In this document: in pieces, positions 17,507 to 28,449 of the stretch | Position numbering within the stretch: the first letter of the stretch is position 1 | How the letters are laid out: every line of letters starts with the position of its first letter | DNA from: Photorhabdus noenieputensis | GTDB taxonomy: Bacteria > Pseudomonadota > Gammaproteobacteria > Enterobacterales > Enterobacteriaceae | Reading direction: 5' to 3' | NCBI RefSeq assembly: GCF_018448935.1 | Contig: NZ_RCWC01000001.1 | Location: forward strand, 310,001 to 374,000 | Length of the DNA stretch: 64,000 nt | Translations under genes and position numbers: made by a program | The notes under the pieces: generated by a model | What the model saw: the letters and a program-made list of their open reading frames with translations, nothing else | Told to the model about the DNA's origin: nothing | Database searches by the model: none

Positions 17507-18540
17507 TGAAACGACACACAGATTTTCAATATATTGAAGGGGAATACGGCATTGTAGTACCACAGGCCGTCGATTACTTAAATCCCCAATATGCTCGTAA
17601 CTATACGTTAGCTATGGATGCACAGCCAGCTATGGTGACCGTGAGTAACGCCGGTGTTCCTGCGTATCTGACTAACTATCTCGATCCTGAGTTGGTTCGT
17701 GTGTTGGTCACGCCGATGAGAGCGGCTGAAATTATCGGTGAAAATAAAAAAGGTGACTGGACAACGCTGACAACCCAGTTCCCGGTTGAAGAATCAACGG
17801 GTGAAGTGAGCTCATACGGTGATCACAGCAATAACGGCATGTCAGATGCTAACGTGAATTGGGTGGAACGCCAGAGCTATCATTTCCAAACATTTACTGT
17901 CTGGGGGGAGCGTGAGCTGGATATGTACGGTACGGCCCGTATCAATCGAGCAGCGCAACTTAATACCGCAAGCGCATTAACCCTAAACAAGTTTATGAAC
18001 AAGTCTTATTTCTATGGTATTGCGGGGCTTAAAAACTATGGACTGTTGAATGATCCGGGGTTAAGCGCACCGGTGGTACCGGCTGCAAACGGAAAATCCA
18101 ATGGTACAACGTGGGAAACCAAAGACGGGCAGGCAATTTATGACGATATTTCCCAACGCCTATTTAAGCAGCTTACAAAACAAACAGAAGGGTTGGTGGA
18201 ACGAACAGAGCCATTGAAACTTTGCATGTCGCCAACAGCGGAAGTCAATCTGACAAAAACTAACCAGTACAACGTTAATGTTACCGATCAATTGAAAAAG
18301 AATTTTCCGAATCTGACGATTGAAACGGCGGTTGAATACAGTACGGAAGCGGGGGAACTGGTTCAATTGATTGCTGATACGCTTGATGGTGAAAAAACGG
18401 CTTATGCCTCATTTACTGAAAAAATGCGGGCACATGCGGTTGTTGTGAGCTCATCCAGTTTTAAACAAAAGAAATCAGCCGGTACGTGGGGTGCGATTAT
18501 TCGTTATCCACACGCTATTGCACAAATGTTGGGGGTTTAA
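17506..18540 (+). CDS. Major capsid protein, DUF2184 family
   Basis: A 344-aa HK97-fold capsid protein. Family features include [14 protein letters not shown] near residue 65, [16 protein letters not shown] near 80, [12 protein letters not shown] near 145 and [15 protein letters not shown] at the end. Length is typical. There is no long N-terminal scaffold domain, which fits a separate scaffold-protease upstream. Confidence 0.85.
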   Translation: MKRHTDFQYIEGEYGIVVPQAVDYLNPQYARNYTLAMDAQPAMVTVSNAGVPAYLTNYLDPELVRVLVTPMRAAEIIGENKKGDWTTLTTQFPVEESTGEVSSYGDHSNNGMSDANVNWVERQSYHFQTFTVWGERELDMYGTARINRAAQLNTASALTLNKFMNKSYFYGIAGLKNYGLLNDPGLSAPVVPAANGKSNGTTWETKDGQAIYDDISQRLFKQLTKQTEGLVERTEPLKLCMSPTAEVNLTKTNQYNVNVTDQLKKNFPNLTIETAVEYSTEAGELVQLIADTLDGEKTAYASFTEKMRAHAVVVSSSSFKQKKSAGTWGAIIRYPHAIAQMLGV

Positions 18541-18867
18541 ATGGTGGCAGTCATTGTGGGGTGTAAATTGCCTCACGGGTTAACGATTGAAATTGATGGG
18601 AATAGCGTGACGCTAAACGGGATAAATTCATCAACAATTATTGGTGGTTATGGGCTGACATATGATGTTGATAAAGCGTTTTTTGACAAATATCTGGAGC
18701 TCTATGCAGATACGGAATTAGTCAAAAATGGGCTTATTTTTGCCCAGGAAAAACTCAAAGAGGCTCGGACGGAAGCTGAGGAAAAAGCCGGGTTAAAGAA
18801 CGGGTTAGAGCCTATCGATCCCCAAAAACCGGGTAAGAATATCGAGCAGCGAAAAGAAGAGGATTAA
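18541..18867 (+). CDS. Small conserved head-region protein, unknown
   Basis: A 108-aa protein starting immediately after the capsid stop. A beta-rich first half ([18 protein letters not shown]) is followed by a charged helical tail ending in ERKEED-like residues (EQRKEED). Such proteins occur next to DUF2184 capsid genes in related phages but have no proven function; a capsid or neck accessory is likely. Confidence 0.65.
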   Translation: MVAVIVGCKLPHGLTIEIDGNSVTLNGINSSTIIGGYGLTYDVDKAFFDKYLELYADTELVKNGLIFAQEKLKEARTEAEEKAGLKNGLEPIDPQKPGKNIEQRKEED

Positions 18868-18871
18868 GCTA

Positions 18872-19321
18872 ATGGGCTTTGTTGTCGTTTTTGATGTCGT
18901 GAAATTTCGCACTCGTTACCCGGAGTTTTCTTCTATCAGTGATGTCCTGCTGGATACCTATTTTATTGAAGCAACACTCTATCTTAACAATACGGCCCAA
19001 AGCCCAGTTAGTGATCTTGAACAACGAATACTGTTGTTGAATATGCTTGTTGCTCATATTGCCGAACTTAATCGTTTATCTGTTAGCGGAACAGCGGCCA
19101 ATCCGCTCGTGGGGCGGGTTAGCAGCGCAAGTGAGGGATCTGTTTCCGTTTCGGCTGATATGGGCGTTGTGAGTGAACGTGCTGCTTGGTTCTTGCAGAC
19201 AAAATACGGGGCTATGTACTGGCAGGCAACAGCGCAATATAGAATTATGCGTTACGTCCCCGGCAGCTCTCCCTCTCACTATCCGTCATATTACTATCCA
19301 CGGACTCAATGGAGGCGCTAA
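18872..19321 (+). CDS. Head-tail connector, DUF4054-like
   Basis: A 149-aa protein. The opening [20 protein letters not shown] and the later [13 protein letters not shown] are the usual marks of DUF4054 connectors that dock under the portal; the C-terminus ([13 protein letters not shown]) also fits. The last base of its stop forms the start of the next gene, so the neck genes are translationally coupled. Confidence 0.75.
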   Translation: MGFVVVFDVVKFRTRYPEFSSISDVLLDTYFIEATLYLNNTAQSPVSDLEQRILLLNMLVAHIAELNRLSVSGTAANPLVGRVSSASEGSVSVSADMGVVSERAAWFLQTKYGAMYWQATAQYRIMRYVPGSSPSHYPSYYYPRTQWRR

Positions 19322-19779
19322 TGTCGAACAGTATCGAGGGCGGTGATGCAGCAAAACGCTACTTAAAGCAATTAGCTAAAAGAGTGGGTGAAGGCCAAAA
19401 ATTGCGGGTTGGTTTTTTCAAAGACGCGACTTATCCCGATGGCACCTCAGTTGCAATGGTGGCAATTAGTAACGAGATTGGTGATCCGAGGCGTAATAGA
19501 CGACCCCGTCCGTTTTTTCGTAACACTATCAACGAACATGCTAATGAATGGGGTGATGTGCTTGCACAGGGCCTGAGTGCTAACGATATGAATGGGGATG
19601 CAGCGTTACGGATGACCGGGGAAGTTATCAAGGGGCAAATTCAACAATCTATTCGTTCTTTCACTTCACCGGCTAATAAAAAATCCACTATAGCTAAAAA
19701 GGGATTTGATGCGCCGTTACGTCACACCAAACACATGCTGAACAGTGTTGATTATGTGGTTGATGAGGGGAGTGAATGA
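19321..19779 (+). CDS. Neck / virion morphogenesis protein (HK97 gp10-like)
   Basis: A 152-aa protein with LRVGFFKDATYPDGTSVAMV, NEIGDPRRNRRPRPFFR, and a C-terminal LRHTKHMLNSVDYVV, the layout of phage tail-completion or virion morphogenesis proteins that join head and tail. The start at 19321 (TAATG overlap) is preferred over 19309 because of the coupling. Confidence 0.7.
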   Translation: MSNSIEGGDAAKRYLKQLAKRVGEGQKLRVGFFKDATYPDGTSVAMVAISNEIGDPRRNRRPRPFFRNTINEHANEWGDVLAQGLSANDMNGDAALRMTGEVIKGQIQQSIRSFTSPANKKSTIAKKGFDAPLRHTKHMLNSVDYVVDEGSE

Positions 19780-20147
19780 ACCTGCACAATATTGTATCTG
19801 GTGCTGTTGGGATTGTTAATCCTCACTCACCTGGAGAGATACGGGTAAGTGTGGGATATGATATTGCACCCAGTGGTAAGCAAGTCCCGCGCTACATCAC
19901 AACACCCGTTACCGCACAAATCCAGCCACTGACTTTTACTGATCTACAACATACGAACGGCTTGAATATTCAGGGAGTGCTCAAAGCGGCTTATGTGAAT
20001 GGCAATTTTAATGCCGTCAACCGCCCCAGACAGCAAGGGGGTGATCTGTTGATTATTAATGGTGAAGAGTGGTTGATAGTGCAGATTTTGGAAGAGTGGC
20101 CGAATTGGTGCAAATTCGCTGTTACATTGCAGCGTGGGGAACAATAG
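19776..20147 (+). CDS. Head-tail joining region protein, unknown family
   Basis: A 123-aa protein overlapping the previous stop by four bases (ATGA). It is beta-rich (QVPRYITTPVTAQIQPLTFTD; LLIINGEEWLIVQILEEW), resembling short tail-completion proteins found between gp10-like and LIC_12616-like genes in myoviruses. The role is inferred from position. Confidence 0.6.
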   Translation: MNLHNIVSGAVGIVNPHSPGEIRVSVGYDIAPSGKQVPRYITTPVTAQIQPLTFTDLQHTNGLNIQGVLKAAYVNGNFNAVNRPRQQGGDLLIINGEEWLIVQILEEWPNWCKFAVTLQRGEQ

Positions 20148-20149
20148 TG

Positions 20150-20689
20150 GTGACGATAAGTGTAACGCAAGACGATATAACAACCGCATTACGCGGTTTT
20201 TTAATGGCCTTAATACCCAGGCGTAGCGTTATTTTGTCTCAGATAAATCGCTCACCGATGCCAGATGGCGATTTTATTGTTATGACACCATTGAACAGCA
20301 CGGGTTTATCAACAAGTGTAGTGATCTATAACGCACCAACAGCGGCAGGTATGGGAAAAAGTTTAATCACTCGGACGACACGTTGGACATGTCAAATTGA
20401 CTGTTACGGTCAGTTCGCTCATGAGGATGCTTACATTATTGCAACGACGGTGCGCACTGAATATGCGATTGAGCTATTCAAGAGATCAGGTATCGATATG
20501 GCACCACTTTATGCCAGCGACCCGATTCAGACGACGATGATTAATGGTGAACAGCAATATGAGTCGCGTTGGACATTTGAATTTACTGCTCAAATCAACC
20601 CTGTTGTGACAACAGAACAACCATTTTTCGACAGTATTACGCTGAACACTAAAACAGTGGAGTCTATTCATGGCAATTCCAATCAGTAA
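20150..20689 (+). CDS. LIC_12616-family neck protein
   Basis: A 179-aa protein beginning with GTG at 20150 (GTG 20147, overlapping the previous stop, is the alternative). The segments [13 protein letters not shown] and [17 protein letters not shown], and the WTCQIDCYG stretch, fit the LIC_12616 family, located between neck and sheath genes in contractile-tailed phages. It probably caps the tail end. It overlaps the sheath gene by 20 bases. Confidence 0.65.
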   Translation: MTISVTQDDITTALRGFLMALIPRRSVILSQINRSPMPDGDFIVMTPLNSTGLSTSVVIYNAPTAAGMGKSLITRTTRWTCQIDCYGQFAHEDAYIIATTVRTEYAIELFKRSGIDMAPLYASDPIQTTMINGEQQYESRWTFEFTAQINPVVTTEQPFFDSITLNTKTVESIHGNSNQ

Positions 20690-22157
20690 AGATGTGAGAA
20701 TTAATCCGGGGGTGCTGTCGGCAGTGGGTAATGCTGTTGATCTCAATGGGTTATTACTGACAGATAATATATATGCACCTGTTGGTGTGGTGTTGTCGTT
20801 CTTGACTAAAGAGGATGTGGCGGCATATTTCGGTGGTGCATCCGAAGAATATAGCATGGCGGCTATTTATTTTTCAGGGTACAACAACTGCACAAAGACA
20901 CCTGGCCAATTGCTGTTTTCCCGATTTAATCGAGCGGCAGTATCGGCCTGGTTACGTTCAGGTTCTTTTAATGGGGTGACTATTACTGATCTGCAAAAAA
21001 TGTCCGGTGTGTTGAAACTCAATATCAATGGCACAACAATAAATGCTGCAATCAATCTCGATGGGGTTAAATCCTTTGCTGATGCAGCAAAGAGCATTGA
21101 AACAGCGGTTGGCAAGGCAGTAACGGTTGTGTTCGATACCACCCGTAAAGCTTTTATCATCAATGTTGTCTCTGGCAGCATTAAACTGGAAGATACAAAT
21201 ATCACCTATGGTACTGGTGATGGGGCCGAGGCTCTTAAGTTCACTGGCGCACTAGGAGCAACGGTTTCTCAGGGGGCTACAGTGTCGGCGGTTCCTGATC
21301 TATTCGCTGTGATTAAAACGCAGTCTCAGCAATGGGCAGGTTTTACGACGGTATTTGAATGTACAGATGAACAGCATCTTGCATTATCCGCATGGGCTAG
21401 TAGTCAGGTATATCGCTATTTCTATGTTGCCTGGACAACAAGCGGCACGGCAAAAGTGAAAGGCAGTCAGGAAACTATCGCCCATAAAATTATTGGCATT
21501 CACAGCTACGGGAGTGTCGTTCCTGTTTTCTGCTCTGATAATATGAAACCGGCAGCAGTATTGGGTTATGCGGCGGTGCTGGATTTTGAGCGAACGGAGG
21601 GACGTGTTCCGTTTAAATTCAGAGAATTGAACGGCCTCCGTCCTGATGTGATCGATTCTGATGTTTATGATGCATTGATTGCTAATGGATATAACTTCTA
21701 TGGCAATTATGCCGCTAATAACATCACCGAAAATTATTGGGCTGATGGCACAATAACCGGTGATTTTAAGTGGTTAGATTCCTTCTGTGGTCAAATCTGG
21801 CTGAATGCGAACTTACAGGGGGCGGTTATTGCCTTGTTCAAATCCAACAAGACTGTTCCTTATAACACGGCCGGCCGTGCGCTGGTGGAAGCCTCGATGA
21901 GTGATGTTATCCAGCGGTTTAAGTTGTGGGGCGGTATCCGATCGGGCGTAACATTATCGGCTGTACAAAAACTGGAAATTATTAATGCTGTGGGATCTGA
22001 TGTTTCAACGTCAATAATCGCGAAGGGTTATTACTTGTATATTGGGGAAATGTCTGCCTCTATGCGTGCAAATCGCACCAGCCCAAGCTGTACACTGTGG
22101 TATTGCGACGGAGGCAGTATTCAGAAATTCGAAATGGCATCTACGGAGGTTCAATAA
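20670..22157 (+). CDS. Tail sheath protein, DUF3383
   Basis: A 495-aa sheath subunit that contracts to drive the tube through the cell envelope. The N-terminal [12 protein letters not shown] and the C-terminal [22 protein letters not shown] with [12 protein letters not shown] match DUF3383 sheath proteins, as does the central [10 protein letters not shown]. This gene is the main evidence that the phage is a myovirus. Length is normal. Confidence 0.85.
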   Translation: MAIPISKDVRINPGVLSAVGNAVDLNGLLLTDNIYAPVGVVLSFLTKEDVAAYFGGASEEYSMAAIYFSGYNNCTKTPGQLLFSRFNRAAVSAWLRSGSFNGVTITDLQKMSGVLKLNINGTTINAAINLDGVKSFADAAKSIETAVGKAVTVVFDTTRKAFIINVVSGSIKLEDTNITYGTGDGAEALKFTGALGATVSQGATVSAVPDLFAVIKTQSQQWAGFTTVFECTDEQHLALSAWASSQVYRYFYVAWTTSGTAKVKGSQETIAHKIIGIHSYGSVVPVFCSDNMKPAAVLGYAAVLDFERTEGRVPFKFRELNGLRPDVIDSDVYDALIANGYNFYGNYAANNITENYWADGTITGDFKWLDSFCGQIWLNANLQGAVIALFKSNKTVPYNTAGRALVEASMSDVIQRFKLWGGIRSGVTLSAVQKLEIINAVGSDVSTSIIAKGYYLYIGEMSASMRANRTSPSCTLWYCDGGSIQKFEMASTEVQ

Positions 22158-22594
22158 TGTCAGACACAATCACTTCTGCTGATGCGGTAATTACCCTGAC
22201 TGTGACCAATTTATACCCGTCTGGTGTGCAATTACAGGGATTTGCCGCCGACAACATTTTCGAAACTGAGGCGTTGGATTTGGCTGAAACGGTACGTGGG
22301 GCGGACGGTAAACTGTCAGCGGGTTTTATCTACGGCAATATCAATCAGACGATTCATATTATGCCTGATTCAGAAAGTCGCACCATTTTTGATACCTGGG
22401 CAACGACATCACGTACTAGCGTCGCGGTGTTCAGATGTAATGCGACGGTTATTCTTCCGGCCATCGGGCGTAAATACACATTGGTGAACGGCGTTCTGAA
22501 GCAATGGAAAACCATGCCGGACGCAGGAAAGGTTTTACAAGCGGTGCAGGCCGTCATTGAGTGGGAATCAATAACAGGTGAGGCATATAGCTAA
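22157..22594 (+). CDS. Tail tube protein, DUF3277-like
   Basis: A 145-aa tube subunit following the sheath with an ATG/TAA overlap. The start TSADAVITLTVTNLYPSGVQLQGFAADNIF and the later GFIYGNINQTIHIMPDSES fit DUF3277 tube proteins. Its place between sheath and tail-assembly chaperone is the expected one. Confidence 0.8.
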   Translation: MSDTITSADAVITLTVTNLYPSGVQLQGFAADNIFETEALDLAETVRGADGKLSAGFIYGNINQTIHIMPDSESRTIFDTWATTSRTSVAVFRCNATVILPAIGRKYTLVNGVLKQWKTMPDAGKVLQAVQAVIEWESITGEAYS

Positions 22595-23001
22595 TGGCAC
22601 GTAAAGAAACCTTCATCACTATGAATGATGATAATCGCGACAAAGGAAAGCTTTTTTACATTCAGGAAATGCCCGCTTCGCAGGCTGAATGGTGGGCTAT
22701 TCGTGCATTGATGGCAATGGGGAGAGAGGGGTTGGATATCCCCGATAATTTTCGGGATTTGGGCATGGCTGCATTAGCGGTGGTTGGATTGAAAGCAATT
22801 TCTCGCATTGCTCCTGATGAAGCCAGGCCACTACTTGATGAACTGATGGGTTGTGTGCAGATGGTTCCGAATCAGGCAGATAAAAAAATCAAACGCGAAC
22901 TGATCGACAGTGACATTGAAGAAATTGTTACCCGGCTGAAATTACGTGCAGAGGTGCTTAAGTTACACGTGGATTTTTTCAAAACCGCCAACCAATCGTA
23001 A
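22594..23001 (+). CDS. Tail assembly chaperone, short form (gpG-like)
   Basis: A 135-aa chaperone that coats the tape-measure protein before tube assembly. Its 3' end contains the slippery heptamer T TTT TTC (22974-22980) in register with this frame; most ribosomes continue to the TAA at 22999. The overlap of one base with the tube gene and the position before the tape measure fit the family. Confidence 0.78.
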   Translation: MARKETFITMNDDNRDKGKLFYIQEMPASQAEWWAIRALMAMGREGLDIPDNFRDLGMAALAVVGLKAISRIAPDEARPLLDELMGCVQMVPNQADKKIKRELIDSDIEEIVTRLKLRAEVLKLHVDFFKTANQS

Positions 23002-23210
23002 TCCCGCCGCGCTATTCCAGCATCTCAAGACCATTCGGTATCGTCGGTTATACAAATGTCCCAGGCACAATAGCGACCGTTATCTCATCAGGAAAAGCAA
23101 CTCTCCATGAGCTGGATACAGTTTATGGCGTGGAGGACCTTTGGCAGTTAATAGAGATTATTCAGGTCGATAATCACAATGCTTACGTTTTACAGCAGGG
23201 TAAAAACTGA
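22594..23210 (+). CDS. Tail assembly chaperone, -1 frameshift product (gpGT-like)
   Basis: A -1 shift at T TTT TTC (22974-22980) continues reading to the TGA at 23208, adding about 76 residues with a GYTNVPGTIA segment and the conserved-looking LHELDTVYGVEDLWQLIEII. The extension has no start of its own and ends directly at the tape-measure ATG. This is the well-known conserved frameshift of tail assembly genes; the extension recruits the tail tube. Confidence 0.8.
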
Positions 23211-25321
23211 TGGCAAACATTATAGATGAACTTGTTATAACGCTGGGGCTTGATGCGGCTGAATTTAGCGCAGGTGAAACTGCAGTGATTGCCGGGATCG
23301 GTGGGTTGGCTCAGGTTATGCAAAAACTGGTTGACTCGTTTAATGATGGTGAAAAGAAAACCAGCAAATCATTAGACAAAACCGGTAAGAAAACCGAAAA
23401 AGTGGCAAAAGAAATGGAGGCGGCAGGAAAGAAAGCTTCCTCTTTCTTTTCCAGCATAAAGAGTCAGATCTTGGCTTTGGCGGGTGTCACGGTCTCACTC
23501 GGTGGACTGAAAAGTTTTGTGACCAGTTTTGCCGGCAATCTCAATCAGTTAAGTACTGCCGCTGATGCGTTCGGCATGTCGGCCAAAGCGCTTGATGGCT
23601 GGACAAAAGCAGGTCAAGCATTCGGGGTCAGTGCAAATGAGATTGTGGGGGCATTTTCACGCATTAATGATGCTAAAGCCCGACTAAAATCAGGTGTTGC
23701 GCTTGATCCGGCTCTTGAGACGCTGTTAAAAACGGCATCACAAGCGGGTGTGGATATTGATATTGCCTCAGAAAGCACCGAATCTATCATGCGTAAGCTG
23801 AGCGGTGTTTTTCCCAGACTTAATAAAGATCAACAGCAAGCTTACGGTGGTGAACTTGGGTTCGGGTACGCCGCGCAACAGTGGTTCTCATCCGGTCACG
23901 CACTCAAAGATGTGGATAAATTTACAGCCAGTTCGGGTGTGGATGATAAATCTGTTGCTGCCGCGCGTCGTTTTCGTGAACAGTGGACAGAGATAAGCCA
24001 GAGTTTTGAGAAAACAGGCTACATTCTGTTTAATGCCCTTTTACCATATATCAATGATTTCAATATCTGGCTAAAAAATTTAGCCGATTGGATGAATAAG
24101 CATCCAGAAGAGATTAAAAAAGCGGTCAGTGGTTTTCTCGATAAGATGAGTTTTATTATTTCAGTCGCTAATCAGGCCGCAGATGCGGTAGGCGGTTGGG
24201 GTAATGTCATCATTGGTCTGATCGGGTTGAAGTTTGCGGGGTGGTTATGGGGAATTTATCGCGTGGCTTCGTCCATTTTGAAAATGGGGAAAGGTAGCGG
24301 CGGATTGTCAGGCAAAGGGGCTATAGGGAAAGCCGGGATATACGGCGCTATCGGGTATGCGTTATATGATCCTGTGGAGTCAGTCGCGACTTCGATTATT
24401 GGGCAAGAGACAAAAAATATACTGGATTCATATGGATTGTATCTGGCAAGCGACTGGACACCTTTTTTTAGTAAAAAAGAGTATGAAGCCTATCAGGCAA
24501 AACTAGATGGTAAAGCCTCTAAGCCAGATACGGCCGTAATCAAAGAGGAAGAAAAGCGCAGCGAAAACGACCGTATCATTCGGGTTGAGGATGAACGACA
24601 GCAGCGGCTGGAATACAGTAATAATTGGTTAAAAGCTGCGTTAGATAAGCTGACCGATTCAATTAATAAATTGATTGATTCGCTCGTTCCTCAAGTTTCG
24701 GCCTCTGAAGTGTCACCGAACACTACCGGCATGAAATTACTGGGTTGGCTATCACCAAAATTAGCACAACTTGAGCAGCAGTTCGGGTTACCGGAGGGTT
24801 TGTTACGTAGTGTTGCCATGATGGAATCGGGAGGCAATCAGTATGCTGTGTCTAAAGCAGGTGCCAAGGGCTTATTCCAGTTTATGCCAGGTACAGCCAA
24901 ACATTTTGGGTTAATGGATGATGATGTTTTTGATCCGGTAAAATCTTCGGAAGCCGCGGCAAAATATTTATTTCAGCTAATGAGAATGTTTGACGGAGAT
25001 TTGAGTAAAGCACTGGCGGCTTATAACTGGGGACAGGGAAATGTTATACGGAAAGGATTGGGCGCTGCGCCAAAAGAAACCCGCGATTATATCCCAAAGG
25101 TATTGGCGAATATGCCACAACTGGGGGCTCATGTGGCCGCTCAGCGTTATTCGAATACGGTAAATAACAACCGTACCTCCTCTGTTTCTGAGAGTTATCA
25201 CATCGGAACTATTCAAGTCAGCTCTAACGCTAACAACGTAAAAGGCGTGGTTAACGATGCCCGGCAGAAAATAGGTGGATCAACGCTGGCAACAAGCTAT
25301 TCAACGGGGGTAACTGGATAA
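23210..25321 (+). CDS. Tape measure protein with C-terminal lytic transglycosylase domain
   Basis: A 703-aa protein. Residues 1-130 have the tape-measure start (LGLDAAEFSAGE, long helices, GLKSFVTSFAGNLNQL), and two Gly/Ala-rich hydrophobic stretches lie near residues 325-395. Residues about 515-640 form an SLT goose-lysozyme-like fold with catalytic Glu near 538 (VAMMESGGNQYAVS), GLFQFMPGTA and AAYNWGQGN. It sets tail length and opens peptidoglycan during DNA entry. At 703 residues it suggests a tail of roughly 100 nm (about 1.5 A per residue). Confidence 0.88.
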   Translation: MANIIDELVITLGLDAAEFSAGETAVIAGIGGLAQVMQKLVDSFNDGEKKTSKSLDKTGKKTEKVAKEMEAAGKKASSFFSSIKSQILALAGVTVSLGGLKSFVTSFAGNLNQLSTAADAFGMSAKALDGWTKAGQAFGVSANEIVGAFSRINDAKARLKSGVALDPALETLLKTASQAGVDIDIASESTESIMRKLSGVFPRLNKDQQQAYGGELGFGYAAQQWFSSGHALKDVDKFTASSGVDDKSVAAARRFREQWTEISQSFEKTGYILFNALLPYINDFNIWLKNLADWMNKHPEEIKKAVSGFLDKMSFIISVANQAADAVGGWGNVIIGLIGLKFAGWLWGIYRVASSILKMGKGSGGLSGKGAIGKAGIYGAIGYALYDPVESVATSIIGQETKNILDSYGLYLASDWTPFFSKKEYEAYQAKLDGKASKPDTAVIKEEEKRSENDRIIRVEDERQQRLEYSNNWLKAALDKLTDSINKLIDSLVPQVSASEVSPNTTGMKLLGWLSPKLAQLEQQFGLPEGLLRSVAMMESGGNQYAVSKAGAKGLFQFMPGTAKHFGLMDDDVFDPVKSSEAAAKYLFQLMRMFDGDLSKALAAYNWGQGNVIRKGLGAAPKETRDYIPKVLANMPQLGAHVAAQRYSNTVNNNRTSSVSESYHIGTIQVSSNANNVKGVVNDARQKIGGSTLATSYSTGVTG

Positions 25322-26142
25322 TGGCATTCTCTCTCAATCAAACAACGGTACTTAGTGCGTTCCGTAGCGGCAACCTGTTATCTGCCGTTAACAGTATGAT
25401 ATCTCTTGGATATGGTATTTATTATGCATCCGGGCAGAGAGTGGGTGATAAGCCGTTTACGCCCACGTCATTCATTGCAGTAGAAGTCACACGAGAGGCG
25501 TCAATCACCACTGCGCCGATAGAGAAAGGCGGCTATACATCATACAACAAAGTGCAGCGGCCCGGTGAAGTCCATGTGACATTTTCGTTTGAGGGGTGGA
25601 CCGGTTTTTCTGGTTCCGTGCCTAACTTAACAAACCTCACCCTGACGTCCCGTTCTGATGTTCTTGAAGCGTTAGATAAGATGGTATCCAGTGCTGAAAT
25701 TTACGACATTGAAACACCTGATACTACGTACACAAGTTATGATTTGATTAAGTACGATTTTCGAATAAGGCAGGATAACGGTGTTACCTTACTGATTGTG
25801 ACCGCAGTTTTCCAGGCGGTACAAGACATTGCCGAAGTGAAAATGAGCAGCAATGTTGCTAACAAGTCGAATACAACAAAGAATGAGACGGCGAAAGGCC
25901 CAAGTAAAAATACCGAACAATCAACAGGTTCAACAAAACATGCCACACTATCCGATGTCAAAAAGGCTCTGACCGGATTGAAAAAATCCGTTTCCAGTGC
26001 TGCAACGCAAGTTGCTGATAAAGTTTCATCCGGTTTCAAGCGTGCAACAGAGACGATTACCGGTCCATTAAATGATTCTGTATTGAATGCCACCAACCAT
26101 CTCAATGATGCAGTAGAAGAATTATCGAGGAAATTAACGTGA
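25321..26142 (+). CDS. Baseplate protein following the tape measure
   Basis: A 273-aa protein. Residues 1-175 are beta-rich ([33 protein letters not shown]), like the T4 gp53/Dit-like hub-associated proteins of DUF3383-type myoviruses; the last 90 residues are a lysine- and serine-rich helical tail. It overlaps the tape-measure stop by one base. A baseplate role is inferred from position. Confidence 0.62.
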   Translation: MAFSLNQTTVLSAFRSGNLLSAVNSMISLGYGIYYASGQRVGDKPFTPTSFIAVEVTREASITTAPIEKGGYTSYNKVQRPGEVHVTFSFEGWTGFSGSVPNLTNLTLTSRSDVLEALDKMVSSAEIYDIETPDTTYTSYDLIKYDFRIRQDNGVTLLIVTAVFQAVQDIAEVKMSSNVANKSNTTKNETAKGPSKNTEQSTGSTKHATLSDVKKALTGLKKSVSSAATQVADKVSSGFKRATETITGPLNDSVLNATNHLNDAVEELSRKLT

Positions 26143-26444
26143 TTGAAATAGCGATCAGGGCAGCTAAGGCTCAGGAGTTCACTGTGACCTTGAATGAGCA
26201 GTCATGCATGATACGCCTCAATCAACGTGGCACAGGTTTATATATGGATTTAACCGTCAATGATAAACCTGTGCTACAGGGAGTTGTGTGCCTCAACTGC
26301 AATAAAATTGTCCGTTACAGTTATTTACGGTTCCAGGGTGAATTGTTTTTTGCTGATCTGGATGGTTTATCTGATCCCCATTGGGAGGAGCTAGGGCAAC
26401 GCTACAAATTATATTACCTTTTTCCAGGAGAGGTGACTCAGTGA
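26139..26444 (+). CDS. Baseplate plug protein (Pam3 gp18-like)
   Basis: A 101-aa protein with a GTG start overlapping the preceding gene by four bases. The single beta-domain layout ([50 protein letters not shown]) fits the small baseplate plug family found just before hub genes. It would close the central channel of the baseplate. Confidence 0.65.
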   Translation: MIEIAIRAAKAQEFTVTLNEQSCMIRLNQRGTGLYMDLTVNDKPVLQGVVCLNCNKIVRYSYLRFQGELFFADLDGLSDPHWEELGQRYKLYYLFPGEVTQ

Positions 26445-27337
26445 CGTACAAACAACACAATATCACAGTTGAATTTCAGCTAGTTGACGGCAAGACATTT
26501 GATGATAGCGGTAACAATATACTGACTATCGAAAACGCACGCGCTTATGTCAACATGGCGGCGTGGGGCGGCATATCAGGGACACAAATAACATTACAAA
26601 TCTGGGGTTTAACAACCAGCCAAATGGCAACGTTGAGTTATCGCGGGATCTGGATTGGTAGTGCGAAATTCAACTTAATGCGTGTATGGGCGGATGGTCA
26701 TGCCATATTTGAGGGTTTTATCAGTGATGCCTATGCAGATTTTAATCAGTTACCCGATACTCCCCTGACGATAACGGCCAGTATGATGCTTGGCCTAAGA
26801 GCAAAGGAAGTTGAACCGTTCACTGCATCGGGAGATGTGGATATTATCGATATTATTACTGCGATGGCTAAAAAAGCGGATCTGACGGTTGAAAATTATG
26901 GTGCCACAGGTGTTATCTCCAATCCTCATTATACAGGAAATGTTGTTAATCAAATCCAACAGGTGGCAAATGCGCTAGATATAGACACTGACTTCGGGAT
27001 TGATAAAGTGACTATTTGGCCTCATGGTCAACCGAAAGTTGAAAAACTGCTGCTTACGTCTCCAGAATATGGGCTAATTGGCTATCCCATATTTACTGGC
27101 GTGGGAATAACAGCAACTACCCTTTTCAGTAATGAAATTATTTTAGGTCGTAAGGTAAAAATAGAAACCTCTTTGCCGAACGTTAGCGGCACTTATCTGA
27201 TAACAGGGGCGGAACACTACCTTACCTCCTGGCTTGATGGTGGTCAGTGGCATACATCTTTTAGTGGCACTACAGTGAAAACAGAGGATAAAAACAATGA
27301 CAAAGCTGACAACAAAACCAACGGACATAAACAGTGA
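26441..27337 (+). CDS. Baseplate hub protein
   Basis: A 298-aa protein. I choose GTG 26441, which overlaps the previous TGA and has AGGAG upstream, over the longer ATG at 26381. Segments such as [42 protein letters not shown] and the later GQWHTSFSG resemble the gp44/D-like hub proteins of contractile tails. It follows the plug and precedes the spike, the usual order. Confidence 0.68.
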   Translation: MTYKQHNITVEFQLVDGKTFDDSGNNILTIENARAYVNMAAWGGISGTQITLQIWGLTTSQMATLSYRGIWIGSAKFNLMRVWADGHAIFEGFISDAYADFNQLPDTPLTITASMMLGLRAKEVEPFTASGDVDIIDIITAMAKKADLTVENYGATGVISNPHYTGNVVNQIQQVANALDIDTDFGIDKVTIWPHGQPKVEKLLLTSPEYGLIGYPIFTGVGITATTLFSNEIILGRKVKIETSLPNVSGTYLITGAEHYLTSWLDGGQWHTSFSGTTVKTEDKNNDKADNKTNGHKQ

Positions 27338-27989
27338 AGCGAATGCTTTTGATTTTGTCATGAGGCAGTTTCTTAGTCAGCATGTTTTTATCACTTTGGG
27401 CCTTGTTATTAAATCGAGCGGGAAAACCGTAGATGTAAAGCCGATGGTACATAATATGACGGGAGCAGGGAGAAAAATCGAGAATGGAATAATCTATAAT
27501 GTTCCAGTATTTCGTCTTCAGCGTGGTAACAGTGCTGTCATTATGAATCCTGTGGTTGGTGATATTGGTTTAATTGCCATTTGTGATCGTGATATTAGCA
27601 GCATCAGAGCAACAAAAGCACCGGCATTACCGGGTTCAAAAAGAACGCACAATTATTCAGACGCAATTTATCTGGGGGGAGTTTTAAACGCAGAACCACA
27701 ACAATATGTTGAATTCGTAGATAATCAGATAAATATTGTTTCACCGAATAAAATTAACGTAGTCGCTCCGACAACGGAAATGACTTCATCAAATTCAATC
27801 ACAATGAACTCACCATCTATTATATTAAATGGTGCGGTTATTCAAGGTGGTGGCGGTAACGGTGGAAATGCAATATTCGGCAGTACCGTAACAGCGAAGG
27901 GCGAAATTACAGGAAATGGGGTTAAACTTTCATCACATGTGCATGGTGGTGTTGAATCTGGTGGTTCGAAAACCAACAGTCCAGAGTAA
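27297..27989 (+). CDS. Gp138-type membrane-puncturing spike protein
   Basis: A 230-aa spike at the tail tip. The N-terminal OB-fold domain carries VKPMVHNMTGAGRKIENG, PVFRLQRGNSAVIMNPVVGDIGL and CDRDIS, typical of the Gp138 N-terminal domain. The C-terminus (NGAVIQGGGGNGGNAIFGS then HVHGGVESGGSKT) is a glycine-rich beta-helix tip. The start at 27297 overlaps the hub gene by 41 bases and has GAGG seven bases upstream. Confidence 0.8.
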   Translation: MTKLTTKPTDINSEANAFDFVMRQFLSQHVFITLGLVIKSSGKTVDVKPMVHNMTGAGRKIENGIIYNVPVFRLQRGNSAVIMNPVVGDIGLIAICDRDISSIRATKAPALPGSKRTHNYSDAIYLGGVLNAEPQQYVEFVDNQINIVSPNKINVVAPTTEMTSSNSITMNSPSIILNGAVIQGGGGNGGNAIFGSTVTAKGEITGNGVKLSSHVHGGVESGGSKTNSPE

Positions 27990-27993
27990 AAAT

Positions 27994-28449
27994 ATGTATA
28001 GAAATCTAACATCAAATATTATTGTCGCAGGAGCTTTGTTTGCCTGCGTGTTTAGCGCCGGAGCAAAAAACAGTGACACTTCTCGGCAAGAAAAGATATC
28101 CGCTATGTGTATGTCCCAGTCTATATTACAGCAGTATGCCGCGAGTGCAGGGCTTAACTATATAGATCCGTCCACCCTCGCAGAAGAGGTCCTGTTACAA
28201 ACAGGAAGTTACTCGACTGAAAGCCCGGTATATAAAGCTCAAAAGGAAGATGCTGTAAATCAAGGAAAAAAATTGATGCTAAAAGAGAAACAAGTAATGA
28301 ATATTATCCGGTATTACTATGAGGATCGTGATGAAGCAATGTTGTCGCGGGGGGAAGGGGTTTCATCCGTTTTTCAGCAGCTATGTATCGTTAATCCAAA
28401 ACGTTATCTTCCTAGCTACAACGCGTTAAAAGCAGCGGGAAAAATATAG
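27994..28449 (+). CDS. Exported protein of unknown function (cargo gene)
   Basis: A 151-aa protein with a signal peptide (NIIVAGALFACVFSAGA then KNSD) and two cysteines in the mature part. It is helical and charged, with no recognised family. It interrupts the baseplate block between the spike and the wedge genes, where tail genes are normally contiguous, so it is probably cargo expressed from the lysogen or secreted. It starts four bases after the spike stop. Confidence 0.6.
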   Translation: MYRNLTSNIIVAGALFACVFSAGAKNSDTSRQEKISAMCMSQSILQQYAASAGLNYIDPSTLAEEVLLQTGSYSTESPVYKAQKEDAVNQGKKLMLKEKQVMNIIRYYYEDRDEAMLSRGEGVSSVFQQLCIVNPKRYLPSYNALKAAGKI

